Assembly (NCBI GenBank): GCA_036520835.1
Contig: DATDIX010000324.1
Coordinates: 41,397 to 105,396, forward strand
Direction of reading: 5' to 3'
DNA length: 64,000 nucleotides
From: VBAT01 sp036520835
GTDB taxonomy: Bacteria > Bacteroidota > Bacteroidia > Chitinophagales > Chitinophagaceae
Part shown: piece by piece, positions 1 to 8,847 of the stretch
Layout of the letters: the number at the start of each line of letters is the position of its first letter
How positions within the stretch are numbered: the first letter of the stretch is position 1
Program-made: the position numbers and the translations under genes
Notes under the pieces: model-generated
The model's input: the letters and a program-made list of their open reading frames with translations, nothing else
The model's database searches: none
Told to the model about the DNA's origin: nothing

Positions 1-1394
1 ATGATCGTAGCCGTTAATGCTTCCGCATTCTTTGCCCTGCGGCTGATCAGTCCCAGCAAAAACAATCCCAGCATACCCCCTGCAAAAATACCTGACAACT
101 CCCACCATATATCCAATAAACTTTTTGCACCGATCATCGCCAGCCCGGTACCCAGCCCGATCAACCCGAATATGACTGTCGCCATATGCAGGATGAACAA
201 TTGCTGTTTATCGGTGATGCCCGGTCTGAAATGTCTTTTATAAATATCCATCGTGAAAACAGTAGCTGATGAATTCATATTAGAACTGATGGTACTCATA
301 GCCGCAGACAAGATAGCAGAGACTATTAAACCCACTAAGCCGGTTGGAACATTCGTCACCATGAAATGCGGTAACACTTTATCTCCGTAATCTGCGGCTT
401 TAAATGACGCAGCCATTTCTGTTACCTGTTGTGAAGTAGCAACACTTCCCAACTTTTCTGCTGCCGCTTTTAATTTTACCGGTTCTATCATTTCCGGGTG
501 CACCTGGTAAAATGCATATAAGGCAGCGCCGATGATAAAAAATAATAAAGAAGCCGGCACATACATAGCTACACATAGCCACACAGATTTACTTGCTTGT
601 TTTGCCGAGGTAGCGGTATGGTATCGTTGAATATAATTCTGGTCCATACCAAAATTATTCAGGTTGATAAAGAAGCCATAGAACAGGATGACCCAGAATG
701 TAGATTCGGTAAAATTGGGTGAAAGGCTTCCAAGACTTAATTTATGATCCGCTTTAGCAATATCGATCACCTCCGAAAATCCACCCGGGATCTCTTTCAC
801 CACCAGGAACAATATTAAAACAGCACCCAATGTTTTAATAATACCCTGCACTACTTCCGTCCATATCACCGCTTCCATACCGCCGAGTACCGTATATATA
901 ATGATACAAATACCCATCACGATCATGATGGAAGCCATGGAGAAGCCTGTCAATGCCTGCAGGCTTAAAGCCATTCCAAAAAAAATAGAACCCATCCTCG
1001 CAAACTGTGTCAATAAAAAACAAACAACTGCATAGGTTCTTGCCCAGGAGCCAAAACGTTTTTCCAAATGTGTGTAGGCTGATATTTCCCCGGTGCTCCT
1101 GTAAAACGGGACAAAATATTTTGACGCAGCCCATGCAGCCAATGGCATAGAGATGCTGAATACAAAAGCATTCCAGTTACTGCCAAATGCCTTACCTGGT
1201 ACGCCTAAAAAAGTATTGCTGCTTAAAAAGGTTGCATAGATAGAAAGTCCGATGGCCCAGCCGGGGATCTTTCCAGATGCCCTGGTAAACTGCTCTGTAT
1301 TCTTATTCCGCCGGGAAAAATAAAAGCCAATTGCTACCATCGCAAGGAGGTACACAATGATTATGGCAATATCAAATACAGGCAGGCTATTCAT
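1..1394 (-). CDS. Sodium:solute symporter (SSS family), C-terminus cut by window edge
   Basis: An inner-membrane transporter that would couple sodium uptake to import of a sugar or sugar acid. Translating the minus strand from the ATG at 1392-1394 (MNSLPVFDIAIIIVYLLAM) gives about 464 codons without a stop to the window edge, so the C-terminus is missing. Repeated hydrophobic helices and SSS-type segments are visible, such as GWAIGLSIYATFLSSNTFLG near the start, YTVLGGMEAVIWTEVVQG in the middle and AAMSTISSNMNSSATVFTMD later. The next gene upstream is a secreted sialidase-like propeller 15 bp away, so this is probably the last part of the same operon. In Bacteroidota such symporters often sit beside sialidase-like or sugar-acid genes. 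The substrate cannot be told from sequence alone. Confidence 0.9.
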   Translation of the reverse strand, partial: MNSLPVFDIAIIIVYLLAMVAIGFYFSRRNKNTEQFTRASGKIPGWAIGLSIYATFLSSNTFLGVPGKAFGSNWNAFVFSISMPLAAWAASKYFVPFYRSTGEISAYTHLEKRFGSWARTYAVVCFLLTQFARMGSIFFGMALSLQALTGFSMASIMIVMGICIIIYTVLGGMEAVIWTEVVQGIIKTLGAVLILFLVVKEIPGGFSEVIDIAKADHKLSLGSLSPNFTESTFWVILFYGFFINLNNFGMDQNYIQRYHTATSAKQASKSVWLCVAMYVPASLLFFIIGAALYAFYQVHPEMIEPVKLKAAAEKLGSVATSQQVTEMAASFKAADYGDKVLPHFMVTNVPTGLVGLIVSAILSAAMSTISSNMNSSATVFTMDIYKRHFRPGITDKQQLFILHMATVIFGLIGLGTGLAMIGAKSLLDIWWELSGIFAGGMLGLFLLGLISRRAKNAEALTATI

Positions 1395-1409
1395 CGTTAG
1401 TGTTAACCG

Positions 1410-2531
1410 TTAATCATCCGAAGGTTTTGTCACCGTGTTCACCACCCCCGGCCATTGCTCCTTTTTGATCTCTTTCAGCTGTAGTTTTTTGGGATCAACC
1501 ACTACGTATTTGATCCTTTCCCTTCTCCATGTATAAACAATATGCACCAGCCCGTCTTTTGATTCTATCACTGATGGATAGGAATATTGACTGATGGGCG
1601 AATCTTCCAGGATCAAAGCGGCATACCATTTTTTCCCATCTGTTGATACAGCTACATTTAAAGGCGTTCTCGCTCCTTTGCCATTGGGCAAAGTATCATG
1701 TGGTTTTACATGATTATACACCAGTAACTGTTTTCCGTCCTCCAGGGTTACGGCATCTGTGCCGGAATTATTATTAGGCAATGATGAAGCAGTCATAGCG
1801 CTCCATGTTTTTCCGCCATCTTTGCTCCAGCTTTCATTGATCGTTCTGTTCTTGCTCCTGCATAATACCTGCAGGCTCCCATCCTTATATTTTAAAATGG
1901 ATGGTTGTATGGCACTGATGATCTTACCATCATTGATGGGTTCTGATTTTGTCCATGTCCTGCCAAGGTCATTGGTGTATTCAAAATGCACTTTCCAACC
2001 GTTTTTCTCCGTACTCGAAGGACATATCAATGTGCCATTGATCAGTTCAGGCTTGTTTTTTATGGGGCCCAAAAACCCGGCGGGTAATGCTTCCCGCTGG
2101 CTCCAGGTATGGCCATTATCTTTTGAGCGTATCATCCATCCTGTCCAGCCTCCTACATTAGGACCTATTTTATAGAACAATAACAATTCCCCGTTGGGTA
2201 CCTGGAACAATACAGGATTGTAACAGGCATAACGGGTAGTATCATTGATGACCCCTTCAGCCACTTTAGCAGGCGCTGTCCATTTATTATTTACAAGATG
2301 GCTTGTCCATATACATACATCTTTATGTCCTTCCCTTGTACCACCAAACCAGGCAGCAATAATGCCTTCAGGAGTTTCTGCAATAGTGGATGCATGTGCC
2401 GACGGAAAAGAGGCTTCGGTATAGATGAATTCATCCACCAGGATGCCTTTTTTCCATTTGGTATCCTGTGCCTGCATACAATTGAATCCCGCAAGCAGGA
2501 TAAATATGCCGGTTATAAATTGTTTCTTCAT
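1410..2531 (-). CDS. Secreted sialidase-superfamily beta-propeller (BNR/Asp-box) hydrolase
   Basis: A 373-residue exported protein of the BNR_2/exo-sialidase-like superfamily. Residues 1-21 form a signal peptide ending in MQAQ. The motif AWFGGTREGHKD (about 60-71) is typical of this group. Asp-box repeats follow near residues 136-143 (SKDNGHTW), 187-193 (NDLGRTW), 236-243 (SKDGGKTW) and 296-302. Database annotations usually call such proteins exo-alpha-sialidase, but many members in pectin loci do not act on sialic acid. RG-II carries the ulosonic acids Kdo and Dha, which resemble sialic acid, so a ulosonidase role is possible but unproven. The gene lies between a symporter and a DUF3826 gene, with one base between its start and the DUF3826 stop. 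Confidence 0.75.
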   Translation of the reverse strand: MKKQFITGIFILLAGFNCMQAQDTKWKKGILVDEFIYTEASFPSAHASTIAETPEGIIAAWFGGTREGHKDVCIWTSHLVNNKWTAPAKVAEGVINDTTRYACYNPVLFQVPNGELLLFYKIGPNVGGWTGWMIRSKDNGHTWSQREALPAGFLGPIKNKPELINGTLICPSSTEKNGWKVHFEYTNDLGRTWTKSEPINDGKIISAIQPSILKYKDGSLQVLCRSKNRTINESWSKDGGKTWSAMTASSLPNNNSGTDAVTLEDGKQLLVYNHVKPHDTLPNGKGARTPLNVAVSTDGKKWYAALILEDSPISQYSYPSVIESKDGLVHIVYTWRRERIKYVVVDPKKLQLKEIKKEQWPGVVNTVTKPSDD

Positions 2532-2532
2532 A

Positions 2533-3258
2533 CTACTGATTCGTTTTTTGTTTTTCTGCTTCTTTTTGCGCTTTTACTTTATCAACATAAGCCTTGTACA
2601 ACTGTCGCCAGTTACGGCCATTATTATTCAGGTATTGCTCACATTTCGTTTTATAGATCTCGAAAATAGCAGAGATCTGTGTCATACTTTTATAATCAAT
2701 CGCCTGCTCCCTTGCCTGCTTGAGGTGTTCAAGGATCTTTGTCGCTTCTTCTTTTGTCAGATCAGGAACGATTGATTTGTACCCGGCCAGGGTAAATGCC
2801 ACTTTACCTATTGTATACTTATCCAATATTAACTCTACCTGCTCAGGCGCCAGTTCTTTCTTTAATACACTCATGAGGTTCTCATGCACAGATGCAGGCT
2901 TTGCAGAATTAGCGATCACCTGCCGGTCAAGCTCTGACAATTTATTACCGGTGACGGGATTAATACCCGCAGGAACAGTGGTAAAAGGATGCTCGTTATT
3001 CCAGTCACGGACAGCCTTCAAATGCGTGGCAACAGCATCGGCAACTCTTTTCTCCTTTGCCGGATCATTTAACTGTAACCCTGCGACCCATTCAGTGGCT
3101 TTCGTTTCCAGTTCAGTATTTGCTTTAGCTACAGCTTCTTCCGCTGATAATTTTGTTGAAACTGTGCTTTGTGTTTCCTGCCCCTTCGCAGTTTGAAGAA
3201 CGGTACCGGTAATGAACAACACAGTGCACAATAAACAATTGGTAATTTTTTTCAGCAT
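2533..3258 (-). CDS. DUF3826 secreted protein (first of two paralogues)
   Basis: A 241-residue protein with an N-terminal signal peptide (about residues 1-26, ending TAKGQ) followed by a mostly alpha-helical body rich in Lys, Glu and Gln. It matches my recollection of the DUF3826 family, which recurs in pectin utilization loci of Bacteroidota and has no established function. No catalytic motif is evident. It is packed 8 bp after the GH78 gene 3266-6025 and directly before the sialidase-like gene, so it is probably cotranscribed. A second DUF3826 gene at 34334-35116 heads the SusC/SusD unit. A periplasmic structural, chaperone or binding role is only a guess. Confidence 0.7.
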   Translation of the reverse strand: MLKKITNCLLCTVLFITGTVLQTAKGQETQSTVSTKLSAEEAVAKANTELETKATEWVAGLQLNDPAKEKRVADAVATHLKAVRDWNNEHPFTTVPAGINPVTGNKLSELDRQVIANSAKPASVHENLMSVLKKELAPEQVELILDKYTIGKVAFTLAGYKSIVPDLTKEEATKILEHLKQAREQAIDYKSMTQISAIFEIYKTKCEQYLNNNGRNWRQLYKAYVDKVKAQKEAEKQKTNQ

Positions 3259-3265
3259 TGTTTAA

Positions 3266-6025
3266 TTATTTAATGGTGAAAGATTTACTGGTAAATGAAT
3301 AATTGCCGCTCCCGATTTCCATTACCGCATTACCATTTTCCATTCCAATAAAACGTATGCCTTCGGCTGTGGCAACAGTATTGCCATTATCCTGTACATC
3401 ACCCGGCCCTGCAGCAGGTATATATATAATTGCTTTTGCATTAGCCGGCACATTAATATTCCAAACCAGCCCATTATCTCCTTTTGTCCAATGACTGATG
3501 ATCGTTCCATAAAAAGACCGGTAAGAAGCATCCACTTCGTTCAGACCTTTCACAAAAGATGGTTTCATGATGATCTCTTTGAAAGCAGTTGTATTCGTAT
3601 TTGAACTGATCCCTGCTATATCTTCATACAGCCAGATCAGGAAATCACCCAATAACATTACATGGTTCTGTGAATTCATTTGCGGGCTGGCCGTGTTGCC
3701 ATTCCACAATTCCCAGATGGTAGTGGCTCCCTGCTCGGCCATATAGCCCCAGCTTGGATAAGTCTTATTGGAAGCCAGTGCATAGGCAATATCCGGATAG
3801 CCATAATCTGTTATTCCCCGCATCAGCCACTGCGTACCGATAACACCCGTGCTGATATGCATCCCGTCTTTTACCGTGATCCTGTCATAAATATTATTGA
3901 ATATGGTTTTCTTCAGGCTGTCGGGTGCCATACCGAAATACAGCGGGAGTAAATTTGCCGTGATCGTGTTATTGTCATAACATTTCCGCTGGTTATTATA
4001 AAATTTTTTATGAAAAGCGGACCTGATATTCTCACCCAATACATCATAACTTTTCACATCCCCGTTATTACCACTCAGTACGGCAAACTTTTTCATCAGT
4101 TGCAGCAAGCGGTAATAATAAGCGGTAGAGATCAACTCCCCGTTAGTTGTACGAAGGCTGTCTCTTGATCGTATGATCTCTAAGCTCTCGGGTGGCACGC
4201 ACCAATCTCCGTATTTATCCTTTGTTACAATAAAGCCTTTCATATATTTAGTTTGCATGTACTGCATCCATTTCTTCATAGAGGCATAATGTTTACTAAT
4301 AGGACGTTCATCCCCGAACTGACGGTGCAACATATCAGCAACAAGGAGATAAGTACCTGGCCATGTCACATTATCCGTATAATAATTCCAGAATGCGGGT
4401 GCTACGTCAGGGATAGCGCCTGCCGTTGTTTGTGATTCTTCTATATCATCCAGCCACTTTGCATACAATTTTGAATTATCAAACATAAAAGCTTCTCCAC
4501 CCGATCCCGTAGCCCGGTCACCAAGCCAAGGTTGCCGTTCATTCCGTTGCGGACAATCTACGGGCATACCTTTATAATTGGAAGCAATTCCCCACCAGGC
4601 ATTCCGGTATATTTTATTGATCACAGAGTCAGAAGAAACAAATGAACCGGTTGTTGACAGGTCATCATATATGAACTTCCCTTCAAAGTCGCTGATCGCA
4701 GGATTACCCGGGTATCCATTAATTTCCACGTAACGAAACCCGTGGTATACAAAAGATGGCTGCCACTCTTCTACGCCTTCTCCTTTCAATGTATAGATAT
4801 CCGTCACTCTGGCGTCGCGGAGATTGGCAATATATAATTCACCGTTTGATTGTAAACTTTCCGCGAAACGAAGTTTTACAGCTGTGCCGCGGTTCCCTTT
4901 TACTTTAATTTTCAGCCACCCGGAAAAATTCTGTCCCATATCGAGAATATGTTTCCCATTACCGGTATTTTTTATTCCCACAGGCATAACAGATCGCATT
5001 ATCCGCATCGGCTCATTCATCTGGGCTTCCAGCTTTCCTGCAGGCGCCTGCACTAACTGTGGTTTTATCCATTTACTATCATCAAAACCAGCATCTGTCC
5101 ATCCTTTCAATTCTTTAGTGGCATCATACTCTTCCCCATCATACTCATTGTTGGTCCGGATCGGGCCATCTACGTTCAATTTCCAGCTCCCATCACTGAT
5201 CACTGTTTGTTTTGTGCCATCAGCATATTCTATTTCCAGTTGCAGCAACATTTTAGGATAACCAAATGTGTTGTGCTTTTGTGTCTTATAATTCTGCCGC
5301 ATAGTAAAGAAGCGGCCATTTCCCAAAACGGTAGCCACTGCATTATTCCCTGCTATTATATCTTTTGTAACATCATAAGTATTGTACAAAACCGATTTCC
5401 GGTAATCTGTGGGTGCAGGCGCCAATACATGATCGCCAATCCTTTTTCCATTGAGATATAATTCATATAATCCAAGCCCGATAATATATACCGTTGCCCT
5501 TTTTACACCTGACTTCGATTCAAACTGTTTCCTGAAATACCGGGCCGACAGCCTTGACCATTGAGTAATGCTATCCCAGGGAGATGCTTTATCGTAACCG
5601 ATCCATTTGCCCTGCCAGTCATTGCCTGACAGCAGGCCCATTGTCCAATATGACATCTCACTCCATGCTGATTCACCTTTATTTGTAAAGACTTTCACTT
5701 TCCAAAAAAATTGTTCCCTGCTCGCTGGTTTTTTCCCTTTATAAACAACATGTATGGATTGAGAAGAGTTTACTTTCCCGGAATTCCAGAGATCACCTTC
5801 GTTGTTTGCAGCTTTCTCCTTTGTAGAAGAGACAATGATATGATACGCTGTTTGCTGAACGTTCCGTTGATTTGATTCTATTTGCCAGCTAAGCCGGGGA
5901 TCTTTTACATCAATACCCAAAGGATCTACCAGCATTTCACAACGCAGGTTACTACTATGCACCTGCGCCTTAGCTGCATACAGGCACAGGAGACAAAAAA
6001 GAAATATGACTAGTTTTCGTTTCAT
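3266..6025 (-). CDS. Alpha-L-rhamnosidase, GH78
   Basis: Hydrolyses terminal alpha-L-rhamnose from rhamnogalacturonan-type oligosaccharides, probably in the periplasm. The 919-residue length and domain order fit GH78. Signal peptide: 1-20. A fibronectin-like N-terminal domain covers about 25-130 (SSNLRCEMLVDPLGID, then a tandem FWKVKVF strand). Rhamnosidase N and beta-sandwich domains follow (LGNGRFF about 234-240; LDMGQNFSGW 361-370). The (alpha/alpha)6 catalytic domain contains DCPQRNERQPWLGD at 490-503, where Glu496 and Asp503 align with catalytic residues of characterised GH78 enzymes. The usual Gly in ERxGWxGD is Pro here. A C-terminal beta-sandwich closes the protein. The GH2 gene upstream is 5 bp away. 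Confidence 0.93.
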   Translation of the reverse strand: MKRKLVIFLFCLLCLYAAKAQVHSSNLRCEMLVDPLGIDVKDPRLSWQIESNQRNVQQTAYHIIVSSTKEKAANNEGDLWNSGKVNSSQSIHVVYKGKKPASREQFFWKVKVFTNKGESAWSEMSYWTMGLLSGNDWQGKWIGYDKASPWDSITQWSRLSARYFRKQFESKSGVKRATVYIIGLGLYELYLNGKRIGDHVLAPAPTDYRKSVLYNTYDVTKDIIAGNNAVATVLGNGRFFTMRQNYKTQKHNTFGYPKMLLQLEIEYADGTKQTVISDGSWKLNVDGPIRTNNEYDGEEYDATKELKGWTDAGFDDSKWIKPQLVQAPAGKLEAQMNEPMRIMRSVMPVGIKNTGNGKHILDMGQNFSGWLKIKVKGNRGTAVKLRFAESLQSNGELYIANLRDARVTDIYTLKGEGVEEWQPSFVYHGFRYVEINGYPGNPAISDFEGKFIYDDLSTTGSFVSSDSVINKIYRNAWWGIASNYKGMPVDCPQRNERQPWLGDRATGSGGEAFMFDNSKLYAKWLDDIEESQTTAGAIPDVAPAFWNYYTDNVTWPGTYLLVADMLHRQFGDERPISKHYASMKKWMQYMQTKYMKGFIVTKDKYGDWCVPPESLEIIRSRDSLRTTNGELISTAYYYRLLQLMKKFAVLSGNNGDVKSYDVLGENIRSAFHKKFYNNQRKCYDNNTITANLLPLYFGMAPDSLKKTIFNNIYDRITVKDGMHISTGVIGTQWLMRGITDYGYPDIAYALASNKTYPSWGYMAEQGATTIWELWNGNTASPQMNSQNHVMLLGDFLIWLYEDIAGISSNTNTTAFKEIIMKPSFVKGLNEVDASYRSFYGTIISHWTKGDNGLVWNINVPANAKAIIYIPAAGPGDVQDNGNTVATAEGIRFIGMENGNAVMEIGSGNYSFTSKSFTIK

Positions 6026-6030
6026 TATAA

Positions 6031-8847
6031 TTATTTACCTGAAAAATCAAAATACAATACCAGTTTCAAAGCCCTTGCCGGGTCTTTTTCATAATCATAA
6101 AAAATATTTTTTGACCCCATCGGGCCGGTGGTTTCATTGCGTTGCGTCTTGGTGCCAATACTGCTGATACCCTGCATAAATGAAATATCGCCGGATGGAA
6201 AGATGGGTTCATAATTATGCCACTGGTCTGTTTTCCATGCAGGCGTGAACAATCGCAGGAATAAACCTTCTGTTTCCGTGACAACAGCAAAGCGGTTTTT
6301 CTTTGTAAAAAACAGTCCACCATAAAAATTGGAATAATATCCTTTGAATTCAGGATACTCCCATGGATATTCCCCCGTCTCTGTATTATTGTAACTTTTT
6401 TCCCATGCCCCAAATTGATTGCCTTTCATCCTGTTTTTCCATACCCGGTATGGGCCATCACCCATATAAGCAATGGATTCGATCTCGTTTTCCGGGAAAG
6501 AAAAATTGATACCTGCGAAATTGCTGAAGTAAGCACCGGGAAAATAGTTTACTTCAAGCTGTACCCATCCCGAAGGATAAATGGTCCACTTTAAGGTATT
6601 GTAGCTCTCCTTCTTTTCATAAGTTGATTCAACAACATAATTATCCCCCTGCCGGTATTGCCTGATACCTTTAAAATTATCCAGTCCTTCCTGGATTATC
6701 GGGCCATTGTTAAATGGCAATTCACCATTTTTGTTTTTGACGGACACCAGCATGCCGTTAAATTGGTTAAACGCCAGTGAAACATCCTTCACATTCACAT
6801 AAATAAGTGTCGTATCAGCAACGGGAACCGTGATTGAGTTACTACCTTTTTTTACCACCTCCCGCTCACTCATTGCTTGAGGGCTACTGATAGGGAAACT
6901 CCAGGTAAAAAGCTCCCTGCCGTAAGCATCCTTTGCTGTCACATACAATACATCATAATTTTTCCAGCCTGCAGGCAGCTTGATTTGCATGGTTCCTTTG
7001 CCTCCTGGTTTTATATCCGGGGCCGCTGCCACACCTTTTATCTCCTGCGATGTGATCTCTTCAAACCTTTTTAACTTCCAGCTAAAACTGCATCGGTTGA
7101 TATTGGTAAAATGATACCGGTTTTCAATATTCAGTTTACCATCAAAAGCACTTGTAATTTCTTTTCGCTCAAAATAAACCGGGCTCCATATTTCTTTGAT
7201 GGCATAATAACTCCCCTCCTTTTCAAGATGAGGTCCAAGAATACCATCAGCCCCGCGGTGCTTATCGGTATCCAATGAATCATTCTTATCCTTTCTTACC
7301 ACTCCCTGGTCGGCAAAATCCCAAAGAAACCCACCTGCACTCAACGGATCATGCCACATTTTTTCCCAATAGTCTTCCAACCCGGCGCCATGGCCGCCAT
7401 CAAATTGTCCGTGTAAAAATTCGGTGGGCATTACGATCTCTCTTCCATTTTCATAATTACCGATACCGTAGTTGTATTCCCGGTAATGTTGTGTTTCAAT
7501 ACTCCCAAATAACTGCCATGGGTGAATAACCGGCCGCTTCTGTATGTCAAATTTTTTAAACAAAGTATCCAATTCCAGGTTATGACCTCCTTCATTTCCA
7601 TTACACCAAACAATAATTGAAGGGTGATTCATATCGTGTACAATCATTTCTTCTACCAGCTTTGTACCAGTTGGCGTATCATAATGGCCATGCCAGCCAG
7701 CCAGTTCATCCAATACAAACAGCCCCAGAGAATCACATACATCAAGAAAATGATCATCCGGGGGATAATGACTCATCCGGACTGCATTCATGTTCATGTC
7801 TTTCATGAGCAGTACATCCTCAATACTGATTTGCCTGCTTAATGTTCTGCCTGTTTCCGGTCTGAATGAATGCCGGTTAACGCCTTTCATTTTTATTTTG
7901 ACTCCGTTTACATATATGCCATCTCTTTGTTTTACTTCTACGGTTCTGAAACCAAATTTTTGTGATACGGTGTGAACAGGTTTTTTGTCTTTGTAGATCG
8001 TAAATATTGCTTTATACAAATAGGGAGATTCGGGATTCCATAACCTGGGACGTGAGAAGTTCGTGTCAATTGAAAACACACCGGTGCGTCCTAGCAGAAC
8101 AGCACCTGCTTTCGCAAACAATTTACCGGCAGCGTCAAAGATTTGAACCTGTGCTTTACCACGAAAATTGTCCGCATCGAAAAAAGCAAAAAAACCTCCA
8201 TCGGCCGTTGCTTCGATTTCTATATTTTCAATATGCACCTGTGGCAATACTTCCAGGTATACCGGCCGGAAGATGCCACCAAATATCCAAAAGTCCGCAC
8301 GTCTTTCAGCGGAATTCACCGATTCATTCGCCGAATGCTTTGAAACAGTTACTTCCAAAAAATTCTTTCCCCCATAGTTAAGGAATTCTGTGATATCATA
8401 TTTGAATGCATAAAAAGCCCCCTGGTGAATGTCACCGGCTGATTGGCCATTGATCTTTACTTCGGTGTCTGTCATTGAGCCTTCAAAAACAATTTTTACA
8501 ACTTTATTCTTCCAGCTTACAGGCACATCGAAAGAATGTTTGTATAACCCCTTTTCTTTTCCCCTCACACTATCCTTCGCAAAACCATAATCATACTTTC
8601 CAAATCCCTGCAGTTCCCAGCAGGATGGAACAGGTATAGTTGTCCATTTACCAGAGTTCATCCCGCCGGTACACATGAATTCCCAGTTCACAGTGTTATC
8701 ACTTCCTGTGCCTGAGAGATAAACCTTTTCAGTTTGTTGGGAGAATATATTGTTTGATGTGAGTAATACAAAGAACACAACGAACCACGAAGAACACAAC
8801 GTTGTGTACTTCGTGTAGATCTTTGTGTTCTTTGTGCTCCAATTCAT
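6031..8847 (-). CDS. GH2 family beta-glycosidase (beta-galactosidase-like)
   Basis: A 938-residue exo-glycosidase with the GH2 layout: jelly-roll sugar-binding domain (about 40-200), Ig-like domain (200-305), TIM barrel (about 310-560) and C-terminal sandwiches. IIVWCNGNEGGHN supplies the probable acid/base Glu419, and IVMPTEFLHG the probable nucleophile Glu476. KGVNRHSF and RMSHYPP are also typical GH2 segments. Substrate could be beta-galactoside, beta-glucuronide or beta-galacturonide; the locus suggests a pectin side chain. The ATG overlaps the stop of the upstream gene as ATGA (8844-8847). The first 35 residues are odd because a dispersed repeat (8771-8840) encodes them and supplies the hydrophobic core of the signal peptide (SSWFVVFFVLLT). 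Confidence 0.92.
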   Translation of the reverse strand: MNWSTKNTKIYTKYTTLCSSWFVVFFVLLTSNNIFSQQTEKVYLSGTGSDNTVNWEFMCTGGMNSGKWTTIPVPSCWELQGFGKYDYGFAKDSVRGKEKGLYKHSFDVPVSWKNKVVKIVFEGSMTDTEVKINGQSAGDIHQGAFYAFKYDITEFLNYGGKNFLEVTVSKHSANESVNSAERRADFWIFGGIFRPVYLEVLPQVHIENIEIEATADGGFFAFFDADNFRGKAQVQIFDAAGKLFAKAGAVLLGRTGVFSIDTNFSRPRLWNPESPYLYKAIFTIYKDKKPVHTVSQKFGFRTVEVKQRDGIYVNGVKIKMKGVNRHSFRPETGRTLSRQISIEDVLLMKDMNMNAVRMSHYPPDDHFLDVCDSLGLFVLDELAGWHGHYDTPTGTKLVEEMIVHDMNHPSIIVWCNGNEGGHNLELDTLFKKFDIQKRPVIHPWQLFGSIETQHYREYNYGIGNYENGREIVMPTEFLHGQFDGGHGAGLEDYWEKMWHDPLSAGGFLWDFADQGVVRKDKNDSLDTDKHRGADGILGPHLEKEGSYYAIKEIWSPVYFERKEITSAFDGKLNIENRYHFTNINRCSFSWKLKRFEEITSQEIKGVAAAPDIKPGGKGTMQIKLPAGWKNYDVLYVTAKDAYGRELFTWSFPISSPQAMSEREVVKKGSNSITVPVADTTLIYVNVKDVSLAFNQFNGMLVSVKNKNGELPFNNGPIIQEGLDNFKGIRQYRQGDNYVVESTYEKKESYNTLKWTIYPSGWVQLEVNYFPGAYFSNFAGINFSFPENEIESIAYMGDGPYRVWKNRMKGNQFGAWEKSYNNTETGEYPWEYPEFKGYYSNFYGGLFFTKKNRFAVVTETEGLFLRLFTPAWKTDQWHNYEPIFPSGDISFMQGISSIGTKTQRNETTGPMGSKNIFYDYEKDPARALKLVLYFDFSGK
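8771..8840. repeat. Dispersed TTTGTG/AACACAAAG-type repeat inside the GH2 start
   Basis: The segment contains several copies of AAGAACACAA / CTTTGTGTTC and a near-perfect 28-bp inverted repeat at 8787-8814 (arms ACGAAGAACACAAC and GTTGTGTACTTCGT, one mismatch). Similar low-complexity segments are scattered in many Bacteroidota genomes, usually between genes. Here the copy lies in frame and codes for most of a signal peptide. Confidence 0.6.
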
